From contig PXDP01000104.1 in NCBI GenBank assembly GCA_003565035.1, positions 1 to 7,109 of the forward strand: 7,109 bases of DNA. Reading direction: 5' to 3'. The notes below the pieces were generated by a model. The model was not told where the DNA came from. It saw nothing but the letters and a program-made list of their open reading frames with translations, and did not search any database. A program made the position numbers and the translations under genes. Positions 1 through 5,115 of the stretch are shown here, piece by piece. The first letter of the stretch is position 1. Every line of letters starts with the position of its first letter. The stretch comes from PVC group bacterium. GTDB taxonomy: Bacteria; Verrucomicrobiota; Kiritimatiellia; SS1-B-03-39; UBA6053.

Positions 1-1
1 C

Positions 2-433
2 ACCGCCTGGACCCGCCTCAACCGCGCCCAACGCCTGCTCGCCATCCGCATGTACAGTGAATGGCCCTACTTCAGGTCCATGATCGACAACGCCGAACTC
101 GCCCTCACCAAATGCGATCCCGTCATCGCCCGCGAATACGCCGGCCTCGTCAAAGACCCCGTCATCCGCGAACACTTCGGCAATGCCGTGGCTCAGGAAA
201 TGATCCTCACCCGCAACGCCATCCTCGCCATGACCGAGCGGCCCTCCCTCATGGCCGACACCGCCTGGCTCCGCCGCAGCGTCGAAATCCGCAAGCCCTT
301 CATCGATCTCCTCAACCACATCCAGATCGAACTCCTCCGCCGTCAGCAGACCACCCCCGACGACGAACCCCTCCGCCGTTCCCTCCGCCTCTCTGTCCAG
401 GGCATCGCCGCCGGGCTGCGGACGACCGGCTGA
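2..433 (+). CDS. ppc: Phosphoenolpyruvate carboxylase, C-terminal part (5' end outside the window)
   Basis: The reading frame is open from the window edge and gives 143 residues ending in a stop at 431-433. It matches the end of PEP carboxylase, the cytoplasmic enzyme that makes oxaloacetate from PEP and bicarbonate to refill the TCA cycle. Recognisable parts are RMYSEWPYFRSMIDNAELAL, the LMADTAW segment, the IRKPFIDLLNHIQIELL helix and the terminal GIAAGLR-TTG. By memory of the E. coli protein (883 residues), Lys773 corresponds to the AAA at 110-112 and Arg832 to the CGC at 290-292; both bind the allosteric inhibitor aspartate and both are kept. The third ligand, Asn881 in the usual NTG terminus, is replaced by Thr (ACG, 422-424). 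Codons here are strongly C-ending, unlike the AT-rich DNA that follows. The family assignment is firm; the regulatory consequence is inference. Confidence 0.95.
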   Translation, partial: TAWTRLNRAQRLLAIRMYSEWPYFRSMIDNAELALTKCDPVIAREYAGLVKDPVIREHFGNAVAQEMILTRNAILAMTERPSLMADTAWLRRSVEIRKPFIDLLNHIQIELLRRQQTTPDDEPLRRSLRLSVQGIAAGLRTTG

Positions 434-449
434 TTACGGAAGGTTTTTG

Positions 450-590
450 ATGATTCATGCCATACCGATTTCATTTATTTGTGGAATTATTTCCTGGTTT
501 CGAAACGAACAGCCACAAATTTACATGAAAGTTTTATTGGGGTTCACATTTATTCCATTTATTATCTGCATATTGTTTTTCTTTGGCTGA
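450..590 (+). CDS. Small hydrophobic membrane protein ORF, 46 aa, possibly the front half of a frameshifted gene
   Basis: An ATG at 450 follows a good Shine-Dalgarno sequence, GGAAGG at 438-443, with a 6-nt gap, only 16 bp after the ppc stop. The 46-residue product begins MIHAIPISFICGIISWF and has two hydrophobic stretches (about residues 3-17 and 27-46) around a short polar loop containing R, N, E, Q and K, as expected for a helical hairpin in the inner membrane. I do not recognise a family. The stop at 588-590 comes just after a T-rich run (576-584), and another frame continues with a plausible basic segment and a third hydrophobic helix up to 678, so the gene may be broken or longer than it appears. 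The ORF is AT-rich compared with ppc. That it is translated is inference from the ribosome binding site and hydrophobic pattern. Confidence 0.4.
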   Translation: MIHAIPISFICGIISWFRNEQPQIYMKVLLGFTFIPFIICILFFFG

Positions 591-678
591 AATCCATTGG
601 AACAAACGGCTGACCCGGAACATCTCCATCGCCATCTATACATTTCTGGCATTGATCGCAATCAGCATTGGGTCATAA
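583..678 (+). pseudogene. Possible frameshifted C-terminal part of the preceding small membrane protein
   Basis: In the frame of 583-678 the DNA encodes a basic stretch, NKRLTRN, followed by the hydrophobic segment ISIAIYTFLALIAISIGS and a TAA stop at 676-678. The codons from 601 on mostly end in C or G, like neighbouring real genes, while no ATG and no ribosome binding site precede this frame; it is open only back to a stop at 526-528. A single shift in the T-rich run at 576-584 would join it to the ORF starting at 450 and give a protein of about 75 residues with three membrane helices. It may be a decayed gene, a sequencing error or a programmed shift; these cannot be separated from sequence alone. 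Confidence 0.3.
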
Positions 679-731
679 GGTTAATCGACCTGGAGCAAGG
701 TCCTCGGAAAATAGTTACGCTGCTTGTCTTG

Positions 732-812
732 ATGCCAACGGCATCACACTCTCCAGCCAGGGGCAGCGCCCCTGGAACCCGCCTCAAACCCATGCTCACC
801 CTGAAAGGGTGA
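732..812. repeat. Hairpin-array unit 1, right half only (hairpins A-B-C)
   Basis: Three perfect hairpins with 3-nt loops: A at 731-745 (GATGCC-AAC-GGCATC), B at 757-775 (CCAGGGGC-AGC-GCCCCTGG) and C at 796-812 (TCACCCT-GAA-AGGGTGA). The gaps, 12 nt between the A core and B and 20 nt between B and C, are identical in all later units. The mirrored left half (D-E-F) is absent upstream, where 679-730 holds nothing I can assign. Confidence 0.85.
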
Positions 813-842
813 AACTCCTTCATGCAGCGGACTCAAAGACTT

Positions 843-1019
843 TCATCCTTTCAGGATGATGATTTTTTGGGGTTCACAATCCAGGGGCGTTGCCCCTGGC
901 TGACGAATTTTATCCCGTTGGGATATCTATCCCTCTTCATGCCAACGGCATCACACTCTCCAGCCAGGGGCAGCGCCCCTGGAACCCGCCCCAAACCCAT
1001 GCTCACCCTGAAAGGGTGA
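843..1019. repeat. Hairpin-array unit 2, complete (D-E-F-A-B-C)
   Basis: Six perfect hairpins: D 843-859 (TCATCCT-TTC-AGGATGA), E 881-899 (CCAGGGGC-GTT-GCCCCTGG), F 911-925 (TATCCC-GTT-GGGATA), A 939-951 (ATGCC-AAC-GGCAT), B 964-982 and C 1003-1019. The gaps are 21, 11, 13, 12 and 20 nt, so the whole unit is symmetric about the F-A gap. D, E and F have loops of TTC or GTT; A and C have the complementary loops AAC and GAA, so the left half is the right half in reverse orientation. Several long reading frames cross this DNA but only translate the repeat. Confidence 0.9.
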
Positions 1020-1042
1020 AACTCCCTTTATACCAAAGACTT

Positions 1043-1220
1043 TCATCCTTTCAGGATGATGGATTTATTGGGGTTTACGATCCAGGGGCGCAGCCCCTGG
1101 CTGACGGGTTTTATCCCGTTGGGATATCTCCTCCCCTTCATGCCAACGGCATCACACTCACCAGCCAGGGGCAACGCCCCTGGAACCCGCCACCACCCCA
1201 TGCTCACCCTGAAAGGGTGA
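1043..1220. repeat. Hairpin-array unit 3, complete (D-E-F-A-B-C)
   Basis: D 1043-1059, E 1082-1100 (loop GCA), F 1112-1126, A 1140-1152, B 1165-1183 (loop AAC) and C 1204-1220, with gaps 22, 11, 13, 12 and 20 nt. It is separated from unit 2 by a 23-nt linker (1020-1042). Hairpin C ends six bases before the transposase stop codon on the minus strand, so it could also act as that gene's 3' stem-loop. Confidence 0.9.
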
Positions 1221-1226
1221 AACCCC

Positions 1227-1697
1227 TCAATCCCACACATACCGTTCATCAAACGATATATGATGCTTTGTCAAAAATTTCCGGTATTCTTCTTGAAACG
1301 TATTCTTGCGGTGATGCTCCTCCTGATTTTGAATGTACGCTATTACCTTCGGAATATTGGATTCGCTCACTGAAAAAGCTCCATAACCCGTTTGCCATGC
1401 AAATTTTCCAAGCATCGGGTCCTTCATTTCATCCGATATTTCTTTAATCCATCCGGAGGATCCTTTCTTAACCTCTTTCACTACCTCTGCGACTGAACGG
1501 GTGCGTGATAGCAAAAATAATGTGTGCGCATGATCGGGCATGATCTTTGTCACCACAGATGGACAATCCAACTCCTTAAAAATACCCACCTGATACGCCT
1601 CCATTTTCGTGCGCTCTTCCTCTTTTGACAGAAAGGGATGCCGGTTTTTTGTGCTGTAAATCAAATGAATTGCAAGTTTGGATAAGGATTGGGGCAT
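1227..1697 (-). CDS. HUH/Y1 transposase of the IS200/IS605 superfamily, probably REP-associated (RAYT-like)
   Basis: The 156-residue product has the features of single-stranded-DNA transposases of the Y1_Tnp (PF01797) family: an N-terminal HLIYSTKNRHPFL strand region, the metal-binding HUH motif as His56-Ala-His58 in PDHAHTLF, the GYGAFSVSESN segment, and the catalytic Tyr121 followed four residues later by Gln125 in YIQNQEEHHRK, the same Tyr-x3-Gln spacing as in IS608 TnpA. The C-terminus HISFDERYVWD is also typical. An in-frame ATG at 1766 exists, but those extra 23 residues begin inside hairpin D of the repeat array; the ATG at 1695-1697 starts where the family usually starts. Such enzymes cut and join DNA next to small hairpins. 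The gene occupies the linker between array units 3 and 4, which suggests that the hairpins are its substrates; that link is inference. The gene looks intact. Confidence 0.88.
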   Translation of the reverse strand: MPQSLSKLAIHLIYSTKNRHPFLSKEEERTKMEAYQVGIFKELDCPSVVTKIMPDHAHTLFLLSRTRSVAEVVKEVKKGSSGWIKEISDEMKDPMLGKFAWQTGYGAFSVSESNIPKVIAYIQNQEEHHRKNTFQEEYRKFLTKHHISFDERYVWD

Positions 1698-1762
1698 AAT
1701 TCCAGATGATAATATACGTTTGTTTATCTCTTCAAGGAAAAAATGCACCTTTGAGAAGAATT

Positions 1763-1941
1763 CCATCCCTTCAGGATGGCAATTCTAATCCTGTTTTCAA
1801 ATCCAGGGGCGTTGCCCCTGGCTGACGGGTTTTATCCCGTTGGGATATCTACTCCCCTTCATGCCAACGGCATCACACTCACCAGCCAGGGGCAACGCCC
1901 CTGGAACCCGCCCCCACCCCATGCTCACCCTGAAAGGGTGA
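1763..1941. repeat. Hairpin-array unit 4, complete (D-E-F-A-B-C)
   Basis: D 1763-1779 (CCATCCC-TTC-AGGATGG, one mispair), E 1803-1821 (loop GTT), F 1833-1847, A 1861-1873, B 1886-1904 (loop AAC) and C 1925-1941, with gaps 23, 11, 13, 12 and 20 nt. In this unit E and B are exact reverse complements over 19 bp, and with the flanking CTG/CAG the match is longer. Hairpin D lies just upstream of the transposase gene. From hairpin E onward the unit is a near-identical copy of unit 3. Confidence 0.9.
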
Positions 1942-1947
1942 AACCCC

Positions 1948-2023
1948 TCAATCCCACACATACCTTTCATCAAACGGTATATGATGCTTTACCAAAAATT
2001 TCCGGTATTCTTCTTGAAACGTA
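1948..2023 (-). pseudogene. Truncated second copy of the transposase 3' end
   Basis: The 82 bases after hairpin C of unit 4 repeat the start of the transposase 3' region found after unit 3 (1221-1302 matches 1942-2023). On the minus strand they encode the last 24 residues, ending HIPFDERYVWD and a stop at 1948-1950. Relative to the intact gene there are four base changes: Thr to Val (two bases), Ser to Pro, and one silent Arg change. The match ends abruptly at 2023, and the rest of the gene is missing, replaced by unrelated sequence leading into the antitoxin promoter. This is a remnant of a second unit-plus-transposase copy. Confidence 0.85.
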
Positions 2024-2045
2024 ATATTCCCCAAACTCTGTCTTC

Positions 2046-2082
2046 TTGACATACGTCCATAATATGCCATTTTATACGTATG
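2046..2082 (+). promoter_or_regulatory. Probable antitoxin promoter and operator overlapping the start codon
   Basis: ATACGT occurs at 2051-2056 and 2074-2079, and with flanking bases the two sites form an inverted repeat, CATACGT (2050-2056) and ACGTATG (2076-2082), the second including the antitoxin ATG. Between them lies the best -10-like hexamer, CATAAT (2058-2063); a perfect TTGACA sits at 2046-2051 but is spaced poorly for it. No Shine-Dalgarno sequence precedes the ATG. Ribbon-helix-helix antitoxins commonly repress their own promoter, so these repeats are a reasonable operator candidate. The exact promoter boxes are uncertain. Confidence 0.4.
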
Positions 2083-2331
2083 AAATCTAAACTGACCCTT
2101 TCATTGCCTGAAAAAACCATTTTACAGGCCAAACAAATTGCGATTCACCGTCGCACCACCGTTTCGGCACTTTTTGCTGAATCCCTAAAACAATGGCAAT
2201 TTGAACCGGGCCCCCCCTTCAAACCAGAGAATCATGATTATCCGGATGATGTTCGGGAACTGATCGGCATATTTTCAAGTCACGCTCCCTATGATGCCCG
2301 CTCTGCCCGCATCCGAGAAAAACATGGATAG
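2080..2331 (+). CDS. Ribbon-helix-helix antitoxin of a VapBC-type pair
   Basis: An 83-residue protein with a short N-terminal strand (KLTLSL, residues 4-9) followed by two helices (about 10-24 and 27-38, with TTVSALFAESL), the pattern of a ribbon-helix-helix DNA-binding fold such as DUF6364-type antitoxins. The rest, rich in Pro, Asp and Arg, would be the flexible part that wraps and inhibits the toxin. It is followed by a PIN-domain gene whose ATG lies inside its last codons (8-bp overlap, 2324-2331), the usual coupled antitoxin-toxin order. It would neutralise the nuclease and probably repress the pair's own promoter. The assignment as antitoxin rests on fold pattern plus position; the exact subfamily is not certain. 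Confidence 0.8.
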   Translation: MKSKLTLSLPEKTILQAKQIAIHRRTTVSALFAESLKQWQFEPGPPFKPENHDYPDDVRELIGIFSSHAPYDARSARIREKHG

Positions 2332-2728
2332 GCTTTTTTTCGATACAAACATTCTACTGGATGTTCTCGAACAGCGCGCTCCATGGTTTCCGGAGGCCGC
2401 TGAATGCTTGGCTCGGGCTCGGCGCGGCCAATGCGCCGGAGCCATTTCCGCCCTGTCCCTGTCCGACATCGCTTACATCCAGAAATTGGCTTCCATCTCC
2501 ACACTCTATAAGAGTTTCCGATGTTTGAGGAAATTTCTGGACATCGCCTCATTGAATTCGGACACCGTCGACGCGAGTCTGTCACGACAACTCCCGGACA
2601 TCGAAGACGGCTTTCAACTCGAAGCCGCTCTCAACTGGAAAGCCACCCACCTCCTCACGCGAAACGTCAAAGATTTTCCACTGGACGCACCCATCATCAT
2701 CCAAACACCCGCCCAATACCTTCAGTAG
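2324..2728 (+). CDS. PIN-domain ribonuclease toxin, VapC-type
   Basis: The 134-residue product has the PIN-domain layout: Asp7 in FFDTNILLDVL, an acidic residue near Asp48 in ALSLSDIAYI, the acidic cluster Asp92-Glu94-Asp95 in DIEDGFQLEAAL, and TRNVKDF (residues 112-118). These acidic residues hold Mg2+ in the active site of VapC-like RNases, which cut tRNA or rRNA and stop growth when free of antitoxin. Length is normal for VapC. The ATG at 2324 was chosen because MDRLFFDTN places the catalytic Asp at residue 7 and overlaps the antitoxin stop (ATGGATAG), giving translational coupling; an upstream in-frame start at 2291 would add an atypical tail inside the antitoxin gene. No terminator is visible before the convergent ATPase gene 14 bp downstream. 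Confidence 0.87.
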   Translation: MDRLFFDTNILLDVLEQRAPWFPEAAECLARARRGQCAGAISALSLSDIAYIQKLASISTLYKSFRCLRKFLDIASLNSDTVDASLSRQLPDIEDGFQLEAALNWKATHLLTRNVKDFPLDAPIIIQTPAQYLQ

Positions 2729-2742
2729 TCTTCAATTTTACC

Positions 2743-3936
2743 TTAAATCCACTGAGACAGAAGTGTTCGGGCAGGCACGACAACGGGTGTGGAATGCTGA
2801 TAGGGGTTCGCGTCCACATACGGCATCGTTTCCACAACCTGAAACGCGTGGGGAGCATGGATTTGACGCTGAAAATATTCCAAGGTACTGCTTATCCGGC
2901 TGTCCTGATGTTTGGCCTCGACCAGAAACCACGGCTCCCCGTCGCGTACCACCAGAAAATCCACTTCCCGTTGCTGCTTATCGCGAAGATACCGGAGTTC
3001 AAAATCACCGTAACCCAAATCCGTCCACCCCTGCACCGCTTTCAGGAGCTGACAGGCCACGAACGTTTCAAACCGTTTTCCCGCATCGTCCAGTGCCGAC
3101 CAGTCGCGTACGTACCACTTCGGCGCCTTGCGAAGCGTGCTGCTCACATTCCGGTGCCAGGGACGAAGCAGAAATCCATGATGAAAATCACACAGCGTGT
3201 TCACCCACGATTTCATCGTGTGCGGAGAAACCCCGACATCCCGGGCAAGATTCGCGGTAACCAGCGCCTCCCCGGAACGGGCCGCCAACAGATCGGCTGT
3301 CATTTCCAATTGGGGCAAATCTTCGATTCTGGTTAAGTCCCGTATATCTTCCCGTATCAATTGCTGCCGCCGCAGGGTCCGCCATCTTCGCTGAAAGGAT
3401 CCATCACGCAGGGTCAGCGGTTCTGGAAACCCTCCATAGTGTAACAGAGCCTGCCAATCCTCATCCGGCAACCGCGAAGGTGCACGGATCAGATCCGCAT
3501 CCGGAGGTGAGGGATGTAAAACTTCTGCCACAGAAAGCGGATGCATGTGAAAAAGAAAGTACCGCCCCATCAGACTGTCCCCTCCCTTTCGGTACACATC
3601 CAGCCGGGAGGATCCGGTAACAATCACCCGGCACAGCGTCTCATGCAAATCAAAAAAGCCCTTTAGAAACGTTTTCCATCGGGGATTTTTGTGCAGTTCA
3701 TCAAAAACAATCACTGGAAGAGAGGCCTGCAGATTCCGAAGCCCCAACGCTTCTCCCAGCGAAGCCGCTCCCCGCAGTATTAACGCCCGGTGCTCCTCCA
3801 CATCCCAGGACAAATAATGGTCCGCCAAACCACGGCAACTGGTGGTCTTCCCAACCTGACGGGGACCACTCACAAAGGCCATTTGCCGATATGCCTCCAA
3901 ATGCCCGGATAAAACTGTGTCATAAACTCTCTTCAT
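2743..3936 (-). CDS. AAA_14/DUF4143 family ATPase
   Basis: A full-length 397-residue P-loop protein. Walker A is GPRQVGKTT (residues 24-32), Walker B VIVFDELHK (75-83, with Asp79-Glu80), a sensor-like strand IVTGSS (105-110), then the family's HPLS (132-135), GGFPEP (168-173) and IREDIRDLTRIED (194-206). A winged-helix-like segment spans about 228-260. The C-terminal DUF4143 part carries EVDFLV and FLVEAK, with Asp326, Glu340 and Lys342 in the arrangement of PD-(D/E)xK nuclease-like folds. These proteins are frequent in variable regions of bacterial and archaeal genomes; their cellular role is poorly known, so none is asserted here. The start at 3936 gives the family's usual 20-odd residues before Walker A. 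No Shine-Dalgarno lies at normal spacing. The gene is convergent with the toxin and divergent from the DUF389 gene. Confidence 0.9.
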   Translation of the reverse strand: MKRVYDTVLSGHLEAYRQMAFVSGPRQVGKTTSCRGLADHYLSWDVEEHRALILRGAASLGEALGLRNLQASLPVIVFDELHKNPRWKTFLKGFFDLHETLCRVIVTGSSRLDVYRKGGDSLMGRYFLFHMHPLSVAEVLHPSPPDADLIRAPSRLPDEDWQALLHYGGFPEPLTLRDGSFQRRWRTLRRQQLIREDIRDLTRIEDLPQLEMTADLLAARSGEALVTANLARDVGVSPHTMKSWVNTLCDFHHGFLLRPWHRNVSSTLRKAPKWYVRDWSALDDAGKRFETFVACQLLKAVQGWTDLGYGDFELRYLRDKQQREVDFLVVRDGEPWFLVEAKHQDSRISSTLEYFQRQIHAPHAFQVVETMPYVDANPYQHSTPVVVPARTLLSQWI

Positions 3937-3939
3937 TTA

Positions 3940-3999
3940 ACTATAATGCAGTCACCTGCATTTTGGTCAACACTAAAATGAACACACATGCATTTTGGT
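3940..3999 (-). promoter_or_regulatory. ATPase promoter with two tandem inverted-repeat operators
   Basis: Two palindromic sites, each two 11-bp arms with a 6-bp gap, start 32 bp apart: ACTATAATGCA (3940-3950) with TGCATTTTGGT (3957-3967), and ACTAAAATGAA (3972-3982) with TGCATTTTGGT (3989-3999). The two right arms are identical and the left arms differ from their complements at two positions each. On the minus strand TTGACC (3970 to 3965), 16 bases, then CATTAT (3948 to 3943) could be the -35 and -10 of the ATPase gene; the -10 lies inside the first site. Transcription would then begin about at the ATG, so the mRNA may be leaderless. The rest of this intergenic region (to 4070) shows no clear promoter for the divergent gene. 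The binding protein is unknown. Confidence 0.5.
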
Positions 4000-4070
4000 T
4001 ATTCCCTTTTTTCAGCATATGCAATTTTGAAACTTGTTTCCGCCCTGTCGCTTCGCTTACATCACAGTTC

Positions 4071-5042
4071 ATGAAATACATCGAAGTCCTTTTCACCCCC
4101 GGCAGCGAGAAAACCATGTCCGCACTCGCGGACAAGGTGAAAGCGGAAGACTACCGGCTGTTTTCCGACACCTTTGACGGTATGCGCATGGCGCGGCTTC
4201 TGGTCCGCAAAGATGCGCTTCAGCACTCACTGGATACCCTGGAATCCGTTCTTGGAGCCCAGCCGACGGCCAAAGTGGTCGTCCTGGATGTGGAATCCGC
4301 CTGGCCCGGCAGTGATGAGAAAAAACGCGAAAAAGAACAGTCCGCCACCTCCACCCGGGAACAGCTCTACGAAGAAATCAGTAAAAACGCGGTCTGCAAC
4401 CGGAATTATCTGATCCTCGTGGCGCTCTCCACCCTTGTTGCCGCCATTGGACTCATCGAAAACAACGTTGCGGTGATCATTGGTGCCATGGTAATTGCCC
4501 CCCTGCTCGGGCCAAACCTTGCGCTCAGCCTCGGCATCAGTCTTGGGGATCTTACCCTGGTGCGCAAAGCCATCTTCACCTCCTTTGCCGGGGTGGGACT
4601 CGCCATTCTTCTTTCGGTTCTGCTCGGAACCACCCTTGCTCTGGACGAACCCGGATCCGAACTCATTCTCCGCACCCACGCCGACTTCAGTTCCGCGACC
4701 CTGGCCCTTGCCTCCGGGGCCGCGGCCGCGCTTTCCCTGACCACCGGTTTGTCCAGTGTGCTCGTCGGTGTCATGGTGGCGGTGGCCCTGCTCCCGCCCG
4801 CCGCCACCCTCGGCATCTTTCTTGGACAGGGGAATCTCCATCTCGCCGCCGGCGCCGCGATTCTTCTGGGCATCAATGTGGTCTGTGTGGATATTGCCGG
4901 CAATATCGTTTTCTGGCTCAAAGGCATCCGCCCCCGCAACCCCGAACACAGCAAACACGCCATCCGCGCCCTCTGGATCTCCCTGATCGGATGGACCCTC
5001 ATTCTTGCGTTACTCCTGGTCCTGTTAAGCCTGAGAGAATGA
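4071..5042 (+). CDS. DUF389 (TIGR00341-like) integral membrane protein
   Basis: The 323-residue product has a soluble N-terminal domain (about 1-105, beginning MKYIEVLFTPGSEK) with a charged linker rich in Lys and Glu (82-103), then a membrane domain with roughly six to seven helices at about 112-128, 132-157, 167-190, 208-224, 227-251, 256-282 and 301-320. The segments VIIGAMVIAPLLGP and SSVLVGVMVAVALLPPAA are hallmarks of the DUF389 family, which is widespread and functionally uncharacterised. An in-frame ATG at 3891 would add 60 residues that run through the ATPase promoter and do not look like the family; the ATG at 4071 gives the normal start. No clear Shine-Dalgarno sequence precedes it. 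The gene stands alone, divergent from the ATPase gene and convergent with the pgk-tpiA-secG operon. Confidence 0.9.
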   Translation: MKYIEVLFTPGSEKTMSALADKVKAEDYRLFSDTFDGMRMARLLVRKDALQHSLDTLESVLGAQPTAKVVVLDVESAWPGSDEKKREKEQSATSTREQLYEEISKNAVCNRNYLILVALSTLVAAIGLIENNVAVIIGAMVIAPLLGPNLALSLGISLGDLTLVRKAIFTSFAGVGLAILLSVLLGTTLALDEPGSELILRTHADFSSATLALASGAAAALSLTTGLSSVLVGVMVAVALLPPAATLGIFLGQGNLHLAAGAAILLGINVVCVDIAGNIVFWLKGIRPRNPEHSKHAIRALWISLIGWTLILALLLVLLSLRE

Positions 5043-5060
5043 GAGGCGTTCCATCCCCTC

Positions 5061-5092
5061 AAAAAAAAAGCACGAACCTAAGTCCGTGCTTT
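5061..5092 (-). terminator. Rho-independent terminator of the pgk-tpiA-secG operon
   Basis: AAAGCACG (5067-5074) pairs with CGTGCTTT (5085-5092) around a 10-nt loop. Read leftward, the stem is followed by nine Ts (complement of 5061-5069), a classic strong terminator 24 bp after the secG stop. Rightward it has only a short, interrupted T tract, but it lies 18 bp after the DUF389 stop and may also stop that transcript. Confidence 0.88.
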
Positions 5093-5115
5093 CGTTTCAA
5101 CATTTTTGCTGAACA

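Noticed and set aside
687..702. Short inverted repeat GACCT...AGGTC before the array
   Set aside because: Only a 5-bp stem, loop unlike the array hairpins; too weak to call a degenerate unit.
1043..1252. Minus-strand 69-residue frame downstream of the transposase
   Set aside because: It lies wholly over array unit 3 and is repeat translation.
597..1447. Long plus-strand reading frames with repeated HANGITL...SQGQRPWNPP-type peptides, also at 1776-2024
   Set aside because: They only translate the hairpin repeats, in several frames, and have no ribosome binding site or family resemblance.
1698..1766. Longer transposase start at 1766
   Set aside because: The extra residues begin inside hairpin D and do not resemble the family N-terminus.
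732..1941. CRISPR array
   Set aside because: The repeated elements are several different palindromes in both orientations, the gaps are themselves repeated, and there are no unique equal-length spacers or cas genes.
2291..2323. Longer toxin start at 2291
   Set aside because: It would put 11 atypical residues before the catalytic strand; the start at 2324 gives the usual PIN N-terminus and overlap.
2521..3336. Plus-strand 271-residue frame
   Set aside because: It is a shadow of the toxin 3' end and the opposite-strand ATPase gene.
3891..4070. Extended start of the DUF389 protein
   Set aside because: The 60 extra residues run through the divergent ATPase start and operator region and are unlike the family.
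4227..5062. Minus-strand frames opposite the DUF389 gene
   Set aside because: Low-complexity Gly/Arg-rich translations typical of the antisense of a GC-rich membrane-protein gene.
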